Below the pieces are notes generated by a model. The model was given only the letters and a program-made list of their open reading frames with translations, searched no databases and had not been told where the DNA came from. Shown here one piece after another: positions 24,701 through 35,094 of a stretch of DNA of 64,000 bases. The stretch's first letter is position 1, and the number at the start of each line of letters is the position of its first letter. The translations under genes and the position numbers were made by a program. Source of the stretch: Siphlonurus alternatus (lineage: Eukaryota; Arthropoda; Insecta; Ephemeroptera; Siphlonuridae). The DNA lies in the NCBI GenBank assembly GCA_949825025.1, contig OX463785.1:17051971-17115970 (forward strand), read 5' to 3'.

Positions 24701-26348
24701 AGTTAATTTTGTAAAAATCGCTGATAAATATAATAAATTCATTGATTGTGTTACAAAAAATAAAAGTCATTAACATTGCATTAAAATTTTATTTTAATAG
24801 CAAAAGAACCGGCCATTCGTTTCAAAGATAAGACTAATATTACCATTGATTCACTAAATAGTTTATTTGCTAAAATATAAATTTTTTGTCATATTTTAAA
24901 AATTTTCAACCCAATTACTTTGGTATTTGCAATAAGTTTTAGCACTGACCATTCTATATGAAGTTTCAACAGTTCCCTCAGTTCATGAAAACCAAATAGG
25001 AGAGACTGTTTACTCTTGTAAAACCAAATATAATAATTAATTATGTAATACGTTTCAGGCTGAAAATACTTCCACTTCTGACATCGACTATATTATAAAC
25101 AGTCTCGCCCAAGTTACTGCAGTAAATGCAGAATTTAACATCTCCTCTGCTGGACTGACCTGGCTGACAAGCTACATGGAGCATTATAAAGGACCTAGCC
25201 GGAAGTCATTCATACAGTTCTTAATATATGTGCACTATATTTATTCTACCTTATACCTTTGCATTTTTTCAATAACCCATCATGAAAAAATTTAAAAAAT
25301 ATATTTTCACTATGGCAACAATAAGCGCCACACACTATAGCAGGGTGTGACGTCACACTTAACAGGAGTCTCATTGGCTGGAAGGCCCGTGACGTAGATG
25401 TTAGCAGCGGCTGCTTCACCCACCACTATAGTCTTGAGCGAGCACGAAATGCGCTCTGTTAACTACTACGTACAAGTTAACAAAATAACTATTTTCTCTC
25501 TCGCTAGCGTTAAACTTGCGCGCATGCAAATTTCGCTGTTTTTATTATATATTATGATTAGTTCAGATAGAAAATAATTCATTAAACCTCCGGATAGGGC
25601 CTACTCCTATCATGGTTCTCTCACCATCCCACCGTACCCTGAGGTAGCCACCTGGATTATACCTGAGAAAATGCCTGTTGTTGGAGAAACTCAGGTAAAA
25701 TATAACGCATGTCATATAATGACTGCAAGTAAGTTATTCGTTCTGTATACATGTACAGTCTTCGTCTCGGAAAATTTCTCTTAGCAGTCTTGTTAATTAC
25801 CAATGCACCGTAAGAATAACCAGAGAGCTTTAATCAAAGCTCTCTGGAATAACACAGGGTATGGTGATTAACAAGGCTGTAAGTGGGAAATTTTCCAAAT
25901 CTATAAGTATACATCAGTAATAAATTTAGCTGCTTGTTTTGAAATATATGTAAAATTGTCATATATTATATTGAAATAAACATGCAGAAATGCTCAAAAA
26001 GGGAGTTTATACTCTTATGTTATGTACATTTATATTTTTCTCCCTTATTTGTTTATATTGGTGATTTATGAGGGAGAAAGGGGGAAGGGGTTCTAAAAAC
26101 TAAAAAAAAATGAATCTTAAATATTAAAAAAAAAATAATATGACAGTTTTTCCATTTTGCGTCATTGCGTTATTAATTAATATCAAGGTGTGTATACCAA
26201 GGTTAAATAGAATATAATGTTAGTATTGTTGTTTCAGCTGGAAGAATTTCGTAAGCTCGAAAGCGTCCTCGGAGGGTACATCTTGGCGAACCGACGTGCG
26301 ACTCAGTCCTTAAACGGACGGGAAATCGTGTGCTCCGTGAACTGTTAA
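21719..26348 (+). CDS. CA3: variant alpha-carbonic anhydrase with a coding-region insertion
   Basis: The only plus-strand gene of the array. Exons: 21719-21766, 22499-22550, 22618-22755, 23548-23683, 23831-23936, 25059-25204, 25598-25694, 26238-26348. The 25204/25598 junction is hypothetical: a ~411-bp inverted-repeat insertion sits there. Spliced AA|GT...AG|G, it gives an open 277-aa protein; unspliced, the frame stops near 25291, before the catalytic Thr. The leader is residues 1-16. Zinc ligands H107, H109, H131 and E118 are kept, and T218 if spliced. Changes from the family norm: no WGY/GPxxW segment, shuttle His replaced by K78, Q92-equivalent is E105, Thr200-equivalent is Ile, Cys203-equivalent is Tyr. 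Cysteines at 38 and 50 and in the C-terminal CSVNC suggest other bridges. Closest paralogue is CA6. Confidence 0.82.
21835..22155. repeat. MITE-1, TGGAGTATTG subfamily, in CA3 intron 1
   Basis: Full copy with ends AATAGAGTATTGTCCTCAA and its complement. It carries GTGACGTCAC on both arms and begins about 70 bp after exon 1 of CA3. Confidence 0.8.
23130..23320. repeat. Foldback repeat, copy 2 of 2
   Basis: Same core as 205-372 (GGAGCCCATTCACCTTCAGG...GGAGTAAGGTGAATGG) with end arms AGAACCTA and TAGGTTCT. It lies in CA3 intron 3, directly before the next hairpin element. Confidence 0.6.
23347..23513. repeat. Hairpin element, ATTCACGAAGC-end family
   Basis: Near-perfect inverted repeat ending 34 bp before CA3 exon 4. 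The ends are GGGGGATATTCACGAAGC and the matching right end. The arms read CAATTTAGCCTCAATTTTTA; close copy at 41335-41504. Confidence 0.75.
24221..24636. repeat. TTAA-flanked 416-bp palindrome in a CA3 intron
   Basis: Long, almost perfect inverted arms (GGGCATTGGGTGTAGCACCG at the outer end) that meet at a short loop and are bracketed by TTAA. The CA3 pre-mRNA could fold into a hairpin of ~190 bp here. Confidence 0.85.
25191..25601. mobile_element. Inverted-repeat insertion inside the CA3 coding sequence
   Basis: Terminal inverted repeats GGACCTAGCCGGAAG and CCTCCGGATAGGGCC (12 of 15 match) bound ~411 bp that have no counterpart in CA6 or other paralogues. It lies between codons for MEHYK and [10 protein letters not shown] see no clear target duplication. 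Possible splice sites sit within both ends: donor GT at 25205, acceptor AG at 25596. The core has a TGACGTCA and no open frame of note. Confidence 0.7.
25753..25912. repeat. TACAGTC-end hairpin with an inner hairpin
   Basis: Outer arms TACAGTCTTCGTCTCGG / AAATTTTCC.. and the AGTCTTGTTAATTACC block. The centre has an extra perfect hairpin (CCAGAGAGCTTTAATCAAAG, arms CCAGAGAGCTTT) absent from other copies. Lies in the last CA3 intron. A TA target would fit a Tc1/mariner MITE (inference). Confidence 0.65.
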
Positions 26349-27269
26349 AACGTCGAGCTTGTACAAGTTCAGTCTAAAGGAGAAATTAATTTATGAATAC
26401 AGCTGTTATTGTTTCAGAACAGCATGAATTTTGACATAGGACTTTTGATTAATTAAATTTGATTAATAAAATAGAGTACTAAATCTTTTTAGGATTAAAT
26501 TTGGATTTTTTTTAGAACAGTGTAATATAATATATTATGTTCTAAGTTTTTTGGTGATAAACCTTTAATTATAATATATAAAATATGTAAATTTATTATA
26601 ATTATTTCATCTCTGAATAACCAAAATTTGGGAATTGCAAATAAAACTAATTACAAATGTAAAATTAAAGTGACATTGTATTAAATTAATTAATTTTTAT
26701 TAGAAAAAGTAATGGCATCCTAATTCTAAAGGAGACTTCTACAATTACAGGCTACTTTTAAGAAATAAAATAAGAAATAGAAAGAATTTATTATTATTAT
26801 TAATTTTCTAATAAAGACATTTTCTTTAAATTAGGAATGAGTTGAATCAATAAATATTATATGTATGCAGTGTTTGAACCATTATGATTAAATTATAATA
26901 ATTCTATAATATTATGAAACCTTTAAACACTGCGTTTACGTGACGGTGTTAAAAAAATATGAATCGGTATCATGGTTACTTAAAATGTGGTTTTCCACGG
27001 AGCAATGTAAAATGGGGCGAGAAAGGCGCACTTGCTTCAATATCGTATGGCAGCCATGTTGGCGATAAAATGAAATTGCCCCCGGCCGCGCAGGAAGCGA
27101 TTTTCTTTCACCAAGATGGCTACCATAAATATTGAAGCAAGTGCGCCTTTTCCGCCCCGCTCGATATCACTCTATAGAAAACCATCTTAAAACTCAAACT
27201 TACTATTAAAAACACTATGAAATATTAAATAGTTCTCCAGTATGTTTCTCCTACAGACGCCTCTGGTGG
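26349..27269. other. Intergenic CA3-CA4 (convergent ends)
   Basis: 3' ends of CA3 (plus) and CA4 (minus) face each other. An AATAAA at 26465-26470 is a plausible CA3 poly-A signal. A TTAA-flanked palindrome fills 26980-27190. No gene seen. Confidence 0.6.
26980..27190. repeat. TTAA-flanked palindrome, relative of 15412-15647
   Basis: Ends AATGTGGTTTTCCACGGAGC and the eroded complement (..AGAAAACCATC), with TTAA on both sides. Shares GAGAAAGGCGCACTTGCTTC and the GCCATGTTGGCG block with the CA2 copy, but the arms have diverged. It sits beside a single CACTGCGTTTACGTGACGG end near 26929. Confidence 0.75.
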
Positions 27270-29507
27270 TTAATAGTGAGGAAAGTAGAAGTTGCTACTG
27301 TGGTCCGGCGGGAATCGGTAGCCGGAGTTTCGATGTCCGGAGTGGTAGGTCACGTGTCTGGAGTTGTGGAGCTGGACCGGACGTCGGTTCGAGACAATCC
27401 GACCCTCGTGACCTTTCACCTGACGGAACTCCGAGATCTGAGCAACAGAGACATTGTTGTAATATTGTTGAAGAGAGAGAGATAATTACATTGTTGCAAA
27501 ATTGTTAAACAATATACATCTGTGTGCAGTAAGAACGTCACCCCTGCATAATTTGCAGGGATAATTTACAAGAGACCATGAAATAGAGATTTGTAATTTT
27601 GGGGGAAGCTCCTAGTCTATAGCCATCCCCAAAAACAAAAAACAAAGTCGGAAAAAAGGAAATAATGTTACCTGATTTTCACCGATGTATCCGTGGTGTT
27701 TTAAGACGATCCAAATGACGTTCTCAGTGCAAGGGGGCGTGGTCAGCGAGCCCTGTGACATGTGGAAATAAGTCAGTCCATTTAAATATGTACCACCTAA
27801 GTGTATTACCCAGTTTAGTGATACACTTGTGTGTGGTCCCTCAAGGCTTGGGCATCACTATAATCCTTGATAAAAAGTAAAGGTGTCCGTCCTGACTGAA
27901 GTTTTCCACGGTTCCCTCAGTCTCAGCAAATGCTGATGGGAGACGTAACTGGTCGTGGCCATCACCCTTTCCCTCCCTTATCCCTATAAATTACTCCGCC
28001 TTAAACTCTAAAATCAATACTCTAATAAATACCAAAATTCCCCATTCATCACTAATCAGCATTACATTGACATAAAATGTATTGTGGAACGTTTTCTTTA
28101 TTATAACGCTTCCTTTCATGTAGCTACTACAAAATTATGTCATGAAATCCTTTCAATCATTAGCTACTGTATCATTCGAGAGGCATTTCACGTACCTGGT
28201 AAGTGTAATATTGTTGGGCGTCGAGATGTTTTCTCAGCCACCACATGGTGTCCTCAGGTATGGTCGCATTAGATCCACCTACTCGCACCTGAGTCAGGGC
28301 AGACACCAGGTCGTGCATTTCAGGGTTGTCGTATCGCGAGGTCGACTGAAAAAAGGAATTATTGAAAATATTGCGAACGTTCAACCACAACTTTATTCAG
28401 CGTTGCTTATTATGTTCCTGATTTTGCTCAACAGAATGTTTCATATAAATAGGTTTTGTTTGGTTTTGCTTTAATACTATATTGTAATAAATTAAAACAA
28501 TATATTCAGGTATATATTATAAAAATATAATATTTTTAAATATTATATAATTATTATATATTATATTATTATAAATATTTTTAAAATTGCTAATTTTTTA
28601 ATTATTTTAATAAAATTAAAATAAAATATTAATTTCAAAAGTTTGTTGCATATTATATACAAACTAATTAGTTATTTTATTAATTTGTATCGTATCTTAC
28701 TTTTTATCGTTAATTTTATAAATACAATCGAACCCTCTTTATCACACAATACACATTTTAAAAAAATAATAATAAATTGAAACTATGCACGAAACTTTTA
28801 TCATAAAATTTATGAACATATCAAATTACTTATAATTTCAGATAGGTTAACTTACCTATAATACAATTAACAAAAATATTTCTATACAACCAAATGTAAA
28901 TTACATTAACTTAAATTGAGGTGAATTCAGGTGTTTTACCTTTAGGAAGAGAGCCACCACCGCCAAACCGTCCGGCGCCTTTGAGGCCTTCTCTATGGTG
29001 ACGTACTTGCTCTTGTAGTGGACCATGTGGACCTCCATTCCGTAACTGTGACACAAATACTACTGTATAAAAAACAACATGGTTCATTCGTGGGTCAAAG
29101 TTAGGTATATATTAACAATAGGATGTGACAAAAAAATGCCAATTTCTTGAAATTGAATGCAACGAAGAAAAAAACAAAGTGTATAACTTCGCCTCAGAAT
29201 GCAAGTCGCGTAAGTACAAAAAAAATTTATGGAACTTTGAGCTTTAAGTTATATTGAGATAAGGTTCAAAGTTGCATATAAGGTAACGATTATGTATTCA
29301 ATAATGATCGAATCAAATGAATTAAAATTTAATTCAATCATTTACAGTTTAATGCATAATAAACAAATTTAAAGTTAATTTTGTAATGTTTGATTATCAA
29401 TTTATTTAATATAAATATTAAAATTTGGATAGAGGATCTCGAAATGATGGTATTGCGAACATTTTTTTTTTAATCATGCTCTATTAGACCTGTAGGCCTC
29501 TCTGATG

Positions 29508-29564
<57 letters not shown>

Positions 29565-32500
29565 ATATTTGGTTCAATAAACAATAGTGGAAAACGCTGT
29601 GACGTCATAACCATGAAAAAAAAATTCCCTATGTTTACGTGGTAAATATTTGAATGACTTATAGGACGTCAAAGCGATTTGCAGCACGATTTTAAAGTTG
29701 TAATTAAAGGATTCAGAAAAATATGACGAACACTTATGAGGTCTTCCATCTATAAATGCAATAAAATCATGCAGGGTTATTGTTTGCTACTCACAATCGG
29801 TGGTGCAGCGAGTGTTCACTGCCCGCGGTGTGTCTGCCCCAGTGGAAGTGGATCTGAGAGAGGACGTACTCTGAGGAGAGAGGACCTCCGCGCAACGTCG
29901 GACGACCTCGCGTGTTGGAGAACGTTACCTCCACTGTGGGACAAATGTACAGTCACGGTAAAAAATACTTGGACATTTGGCGTCCACTGTGGGACAAATG
30001 TACAGTCACGGTAAGAAATACTTGGACATTTGGCGTCCACTGTGGGACAAATGTACAGTCACGGTAAGAAATACTTGGACATTTGGTATGAGTGAGCACC
30101 ATCATACAGTCGGCTCACTTGGCTGATGTGACAACAATGTTGGAGCTCAGAGGTACTACTGCTCATTTAATCGTCTCCTCTAATATAATTAACGATTATA
30201 AGTGGCACCCTCTATTCATTTCTGCAGCAATAGAATTCTTTGAGGTCAATATAATATTCTTCCGATAAACACCATTTATGAGAGTTAATTTCATTTTATG
30301 AGAGTTACTTTACTGTTTAATTCTTTTATTAGACGCAATTCTGTAGGCAGGTCAAAGTAACGTGTTTCAGTTTTGTGTAATATTACTGGAAGTTAACCTT
30401 GTCATTCAAATTTGATTTTTTTTATGCATAATAATTGGAAATAATTTAATATAATGTAATCTTGATTAATGTATTGAAAACGTGACCAATTAAAAAAAAT
30501 GTATTTTTTAGAATATGCAGGATGCAAATTATTATTTACATTAAACATTTTGTTAAAAATTTGTTTACAAATATTTTTTAAAAAATAATTTGTGTTTTTT
30601 TACTTTACAACATTATAAAATAATATAAAGTATGTGTCTTTTAAGGTCGCCATTTTGTATTGAGCGCCTGAAGATATGCAACCCTTTCAGCAGGCAATTT
30701 ATTCAATGTTCAAAATTTCAAGGGAAAAATTTATTTTTCTTTTAAAGAATTAACCATGATATTATTAGAAGAAGAAATTGAATTAAATGTATAATTTATA
30801 CGAGTTTATAATATTAATTAGCAGCATAATATTTTAATTCAAGACCTCAGATAAAATTTATAAATTGAACGTAATGTATAACTGTAGCATAATAAATTCA
30901 GGTGTCGGACATTCTAAAAATGTTATTACGATTTTTAAGTCTTAATAGGGTTTTCATGTTCATAGTTTAGTCACTTCCGGTGGTAATCTTTCATTTGTTG
31001 AACTATATGAACTATTAAATACGCGTCATACATTTGGTTCTCACCTGGGCTCGGACTAGGAAGCTAGGGGCCAGTCAGGGCCACAGATAGGCATTACAGA
31101 CAGCAGGGGCCATCTGGAGGGGGGGTCTAATGTCACTTTTTATATACCCTCTGTGAATACCCTCTGTGTTAAAAAGTGGAGAGGTCAGTCAGGGATACAA
31201 CCTAATCAGTGGCGTGCGGTCCATTAATGCGTTGGATGCGGCGCATCTAGGGAAAATTTGAGCTTTCTTTAAAGAATATAAATATTTTCTTTTTCAATTT
31301 CATCACGTCAAATTTCAATAAAAAAAAATAATTTATCTTTGTCTATGTGAAAATCTTCGTTTGAATTTATTGAAGCGTTTACCGCAAAAACGTAAATGAA
31401 TTCGCGGTGCAATGCAAAGACGCCCTCTTGCATGAAAGCGGTAGACTCACTCAGCTTTGTTTTCCCCATGCATGAATCTACATTTCCCCTCCCACGCCCG
31501 TTTTTTCGTATAGTTTTATCATCAAAGAAAAAGCTGAGCTTTCTACCGATTTAGGAGGTGGGGGCGAGCTTCAGTCCTGGGAGGGAGTTGAAGGAGGGGA
31601 GCGACGACGATCGAGGAGCCGATGTTTTTGCCTCGTGGATTATCGTAAATTATATGCTGCCGGGGAAAAAAATATAAGATTCGAAAACTTTATCTCTTAT
31701 TTTTAAAGCAAAATTAACAAATATATAGTTTCACAATTATTATGAAATCCACACTATAATTATTTTAAACGATTAAACTCATGTTCTTAAATTGACTTTA
31801 CCTTTCAAAACAACAAATTATTTGAAAGAAATTACGTATCTTAGAAAATAAAATATTGATTTATCGACTGCTATCCTGATCAATCCGCGTCGCGGATCAC
31901 AATTACAATTTAATTGACTGCATAGAATAAAATGCGTATTTTTTTTTTCACGTATTGCAGCTGTACATAGTCGGAATCACAATACAAAAATTATACGTAT
32001 TGTTTTTAGTGAAAATAATTATATTATATATTAATTATGTGCTGATCGATCATGAATATAACTGTCATACGATCGATATAAAAAAAGACATTACCGACAA
32101 AAAATTTAACTCGTCTTACAAATTGATTTAAAAAATTATTTGTGATTGATTTTAGAATTGTATAAAACGTCGAAATATAATATATTTTTGTGTTATTTTT
32201 ATGCTTAAAAAGTCGCCTGCCACGCCCCCTTTTTAAAAAAATTTTCGCCTGCGGCGGGCTATCCGGGGGGCTCCGCCCCCCGGACCCCCCTTTTGCTGTG
32301 TCCAGTCCCATAATTTTGCCTCCGCATTACTGCCTGCTAAACCCACCGCACGCCACTGAACCTAATGGCCAGTCCGAGCCTGTTCTCACCTGAATGGAAA
32401 GTGTTCCTTATCTCCAAGTTTTCATCTCGAGGTTCCCAATGTCCCCGCCACTTAAGAGGTGGCAGCACTGCATCGATGATACATTCCTCCTCATTAATGT

Positions 32501-33784
32501 CGATGGGAGATTGACGGAAACCGCCGCAAGACGCGAACCGGCGACCCCAAGTCTCCGGTCCTGGGGACAAATATAAGAACTCTCATTAGTCTAGGAGAGG
32601 TCATGTGACAGATGACCAATCAAGATTAAGAAAATGTCACAATATTGTTTTAAAAATAAAATAAATAAATTATATTATAATGTAAAGTATTTTCTTTTTA
32701 ATTTTATATAATTGTTTGTTTTGACAGAATATTAGAACATGGTATAGTACATATTATATGCACCCTAATAAATATTCGGCTATTCATAGGGTTTTGACTT
32801 TTAACAAAGTACAATTAAATATTAATAAAAAAATAAACTTGGCATAATAATAACAAATATACTGTAAATTATATTATTCCCAATATTAAATAACTCAACT
32901 AATTATTGCCTAATTATACTTCAAATTATTAGTATTCTCTGTATATAAATGCATAATTATACTTACCATTTTCCTTGGAATATCCAAATTCCTCGGGTTT
33001 AGATATTACATCTGCTATGTAGGATCCATGACAACCTGCAATCATAATGTTTGGTTATTACTGCATGTTATATAATTAATTGGTTTGGATGAAATGGAAA
33101 TAAGAAATTTTATAAATTTTCCCCTCGTCTTCAGATTCATAGACATGCTTCCATTTCATTGCCTTCTCAAGATAAAACAAATAAAATTGGTGCAATTAAA
33201 AATATAATTAAATAAAGAAATAAGAATTTTATTTACCTACCAACATAGACAAGTCAACATTATACATAATACAATCAGAACCATAATTGTTTATTTTTTA
33301 ATAAAGTCATCCACTTTGTATATTATATTCTTGAAGAATAAAAACTCTTTTACCTTTTTTTCTATATTATACACAATCATATAATTAAAGTAAAGTTAAT
33401 AATTTATTAATCATAAATTAAATAAAATTCAAGTATTTTCTCTCGTGATTGAGAAAATAAATGGAATTTTTCGAAGTTATTAATTTTAATATCATAATAA
33501 CCCAATAGAATTATTTATATATTATATGTATTTACATTTTCACAGTAAAGTTATATAAAATATTTTTGTATTATCATTAAAAAATTATAATTTGAGATTA
33601 TAATATAGTATTATGTGAAACACATTTAATTAAACCTATATATAAATTTATTTAAATATCACTATCAAATGTAAAATGAATTACAAATTATCACAAAGTT
33701 CTATTGTTAATAAGATTTGTAATACTTACTGAAGTTAAATGTTAAAACAATTACAAGGAAAAGCTGCACAAATCGAGACAACAT
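27270..33784 (-). CDS. CA4: secreted alpha-carbonic anhydrase with His-rich tail, 8 exons, 312 aa
   Basis: Exons in transcript order: 33730-33784, 32967-33035, 32390-32560, 29795-29933, 28940-29045, 28196-28345, 27672-27752, 27270-27437 (939 nt). The leader is residues 1-19, ending at SCHGSY. Then FGYSKENGPETWG and CGGFRQSPIDIN. Zinc ligands H127, H129, H151; shuttle H97; E138; T234. C53 and C238 fit the secreted bridge; C20 and C68 are an extra pair shared with CA5. After NRRPVQLHN the tail is His/Tyr/Gly-rich (VTYHSGHRNSGYRFPPDH..) and soluble. The CA5 gene is a close duplicate: the 29795-29933 exon and its flanks are identical to CA5 as far as I can read, yet exon 1 is unrelated. A nested transposon abuts the donor of exon 3, and a 53-bp tandem repeat duplicates the exon 4 acceptor. 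Confidence 0.93.
29508..29562. repeat. (TA)n microsatellite
   Basis: About 50 bp of TA repeats in a CA4 intron. Confidence 0.9.
29930..30087. repeat. 53-bp tandem repeat (3 copies) at a CA4 splice acceptor
   Basis: Units at 29930-29982, 29983-30035 and 30036-30087 differ by one or two bases. Each begins TCCACTGTGGGACAAATG, which on the minus strand is the exon 4 acceptor and its first exon bases (..CCCACAG|TGGA). CA5 has one copy of the acceptor only. Confidence 0.9.
31048..32381. mobile_element. Transposon at the CA4 exon 3 donor, interrupted by a hAT element
   Basis: Ends GGCTCGGACT and AGTCCGAGCC are inverted repeats. Both sides are flanked by the 11-mer GTTCTCACCTG (31037-31047 and 32382-32392), a target duplication. 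The paralogous site in CA5 (near 42061) has a single copy, which supports a real insertion. Without the nested hAT and one target copy the element is only ~174 bp, so it was non-autonomous. Superfamily unknown; 9-11 bp duplications are typical of Mutator-like elements. Confidence 0.75.
31207..32358. mobile_element. Non-autonomous hAT element, 1152 bp
   Basis: Terminal inverted repeats CAGTGGCGTGCGGT and ACCGCACGCCACTG. A perfect 8-bp target duplication AACCTAAT (31199-31206 and 32359-32366) is diagnostic of hAT-type transposition. The right end has a C/G-rich block (GGGGGGCTCCGCCCCCCGGA) often seen near the ends of animal DNA transposons. No transposase frame is present. Confidence 0.9.
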
Positions 33785-33816
33785 TTTCACTGTTCAACCT
33801 CTAAAGGCTTACTGAC

Positions 33817-33826
33817 TATTTATATA
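33817..33826 (-). promoter_or_regulatory. TATA box of CA4
   Basis: TATATAAATA on the minus strand, 32 bp before the ATG at 33784. CA5, despite its near-identical internal exons, has no obvious counterpart at this distance. Confidence 0.5.
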
Positions 33827-34780
33827 CAATTAGAAAGGTGTACTAGAAATTGAAAATCCTGCTTTATATTAAAATAAAACGGTCAAAACCTCTACACCAA
33901 TTAAAAAAGAGCTTTATGTACTGTATGTGCATGGTTGATAAATGCATCAGGACCACCTTTTTATACCGTTATTATTAAGGTGTACCTGACAAATGTTAAG
34001 ATATTATCGCAGACAGGTTCTATACAGGATAAAACGTTAATGAAATTAAGACATTGACCTATCAAAAATGCATATATACGTACAATGTGCACATCAGTAT
34101 TATATAAATTGTAAAACAAGTAATATAACTGGTTCATTTTGATATCAGTGCCAATGGGAAAAACCAAGTTGTTTAATTTAATGTTTTCCTTGTTTATATT
34201 ATTATAAAGCTATAGCTGAGAAATCGAGATTCGAATAATTTTGTCCTAACAATAAACTAAGATTATTTTTTTATGTGTGAATATTTATTTTTATTTTCTT
34301 TTATCTCAATATTTATGAATCAATGTAAAAATAAGATTTTTTTTTTTAAATTATATTGCCTTTTTGTTTCGGTATATATTGCAGTACAATATAGATATGA
34401 AATTATGAATTTTCCTCTGATATACTCGAGCTCTAAGTTCATTGACGATTAAACTCTATTTATTATTACTAATATGAAATATGATGGATAAAAAAAAAAA
34501 AAGTAAAAGCAAATATCATTTGTGACCAGTACAGTTCAGTTGAACATTTTTTTTTCCTAACATACCGCAATGTATAATGTGGAATGTAGGAGAATTAAAT
34601 ATTTTTGTTTATTTTACATGCATTGATGAACTATCAGGGAAAATATTGGTCTGTTCGTAAATGCATAAATATATGATTCGTAAATCAGATGAACCGTCTG
34701 TAGATGTATTTATTTTATTAAGGAAAATCAAATATTCGATTATCATCTGATAATTGATTGATTATCTAATTGACAGACCT

Positions 34781-34935
34781 AAAGCTGGTATTATACGATA
34801 CAATTTTGCATACAATTTTTCTTTAAAAGAAAATTTCATCTCCATACAAAAAAATGGAGTTCAAGTTTTCTTGTAAGGAAAAATTGTATGCAATAGTTAG
34901 AAAAATTGTATCGTGTCGTGTAATACCAGCGGCAT
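34781..34935. repeat. Foldback with CTGGTATTA ends
   Basis: The arms GCTGGTATTATACGATACAA and its near complement also share GCATACAATTTTTC. About 155 bp, in the CA4-CA5 gap. Confidence 0.7.
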
Positions 34936-34956
34936 TAGGTTTTTATTTTATTTATG

Positions 34957-35094
<138 letters not shown>

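Noticed and set aside
27242..27508. Plus-strand open frames of 69-88 codons, and similar ones at 29736, 38331 and 41084
   Set aside because: They are antisense shadows of the GC-richer CA4 and CA5 exons.
29930..30087. Possible CRISPR-like array of three 53-bp repeats
   Set aside because: Units abut without spacers, include an exon edge, and the genome is eukaryotic.
32024..32393. Open frames rich in GGLSGGLRPPDPP at the hAT right end
   Set aside because: They come from the C/G-rich terminal block of a non-autonomous element. No transposase motif.
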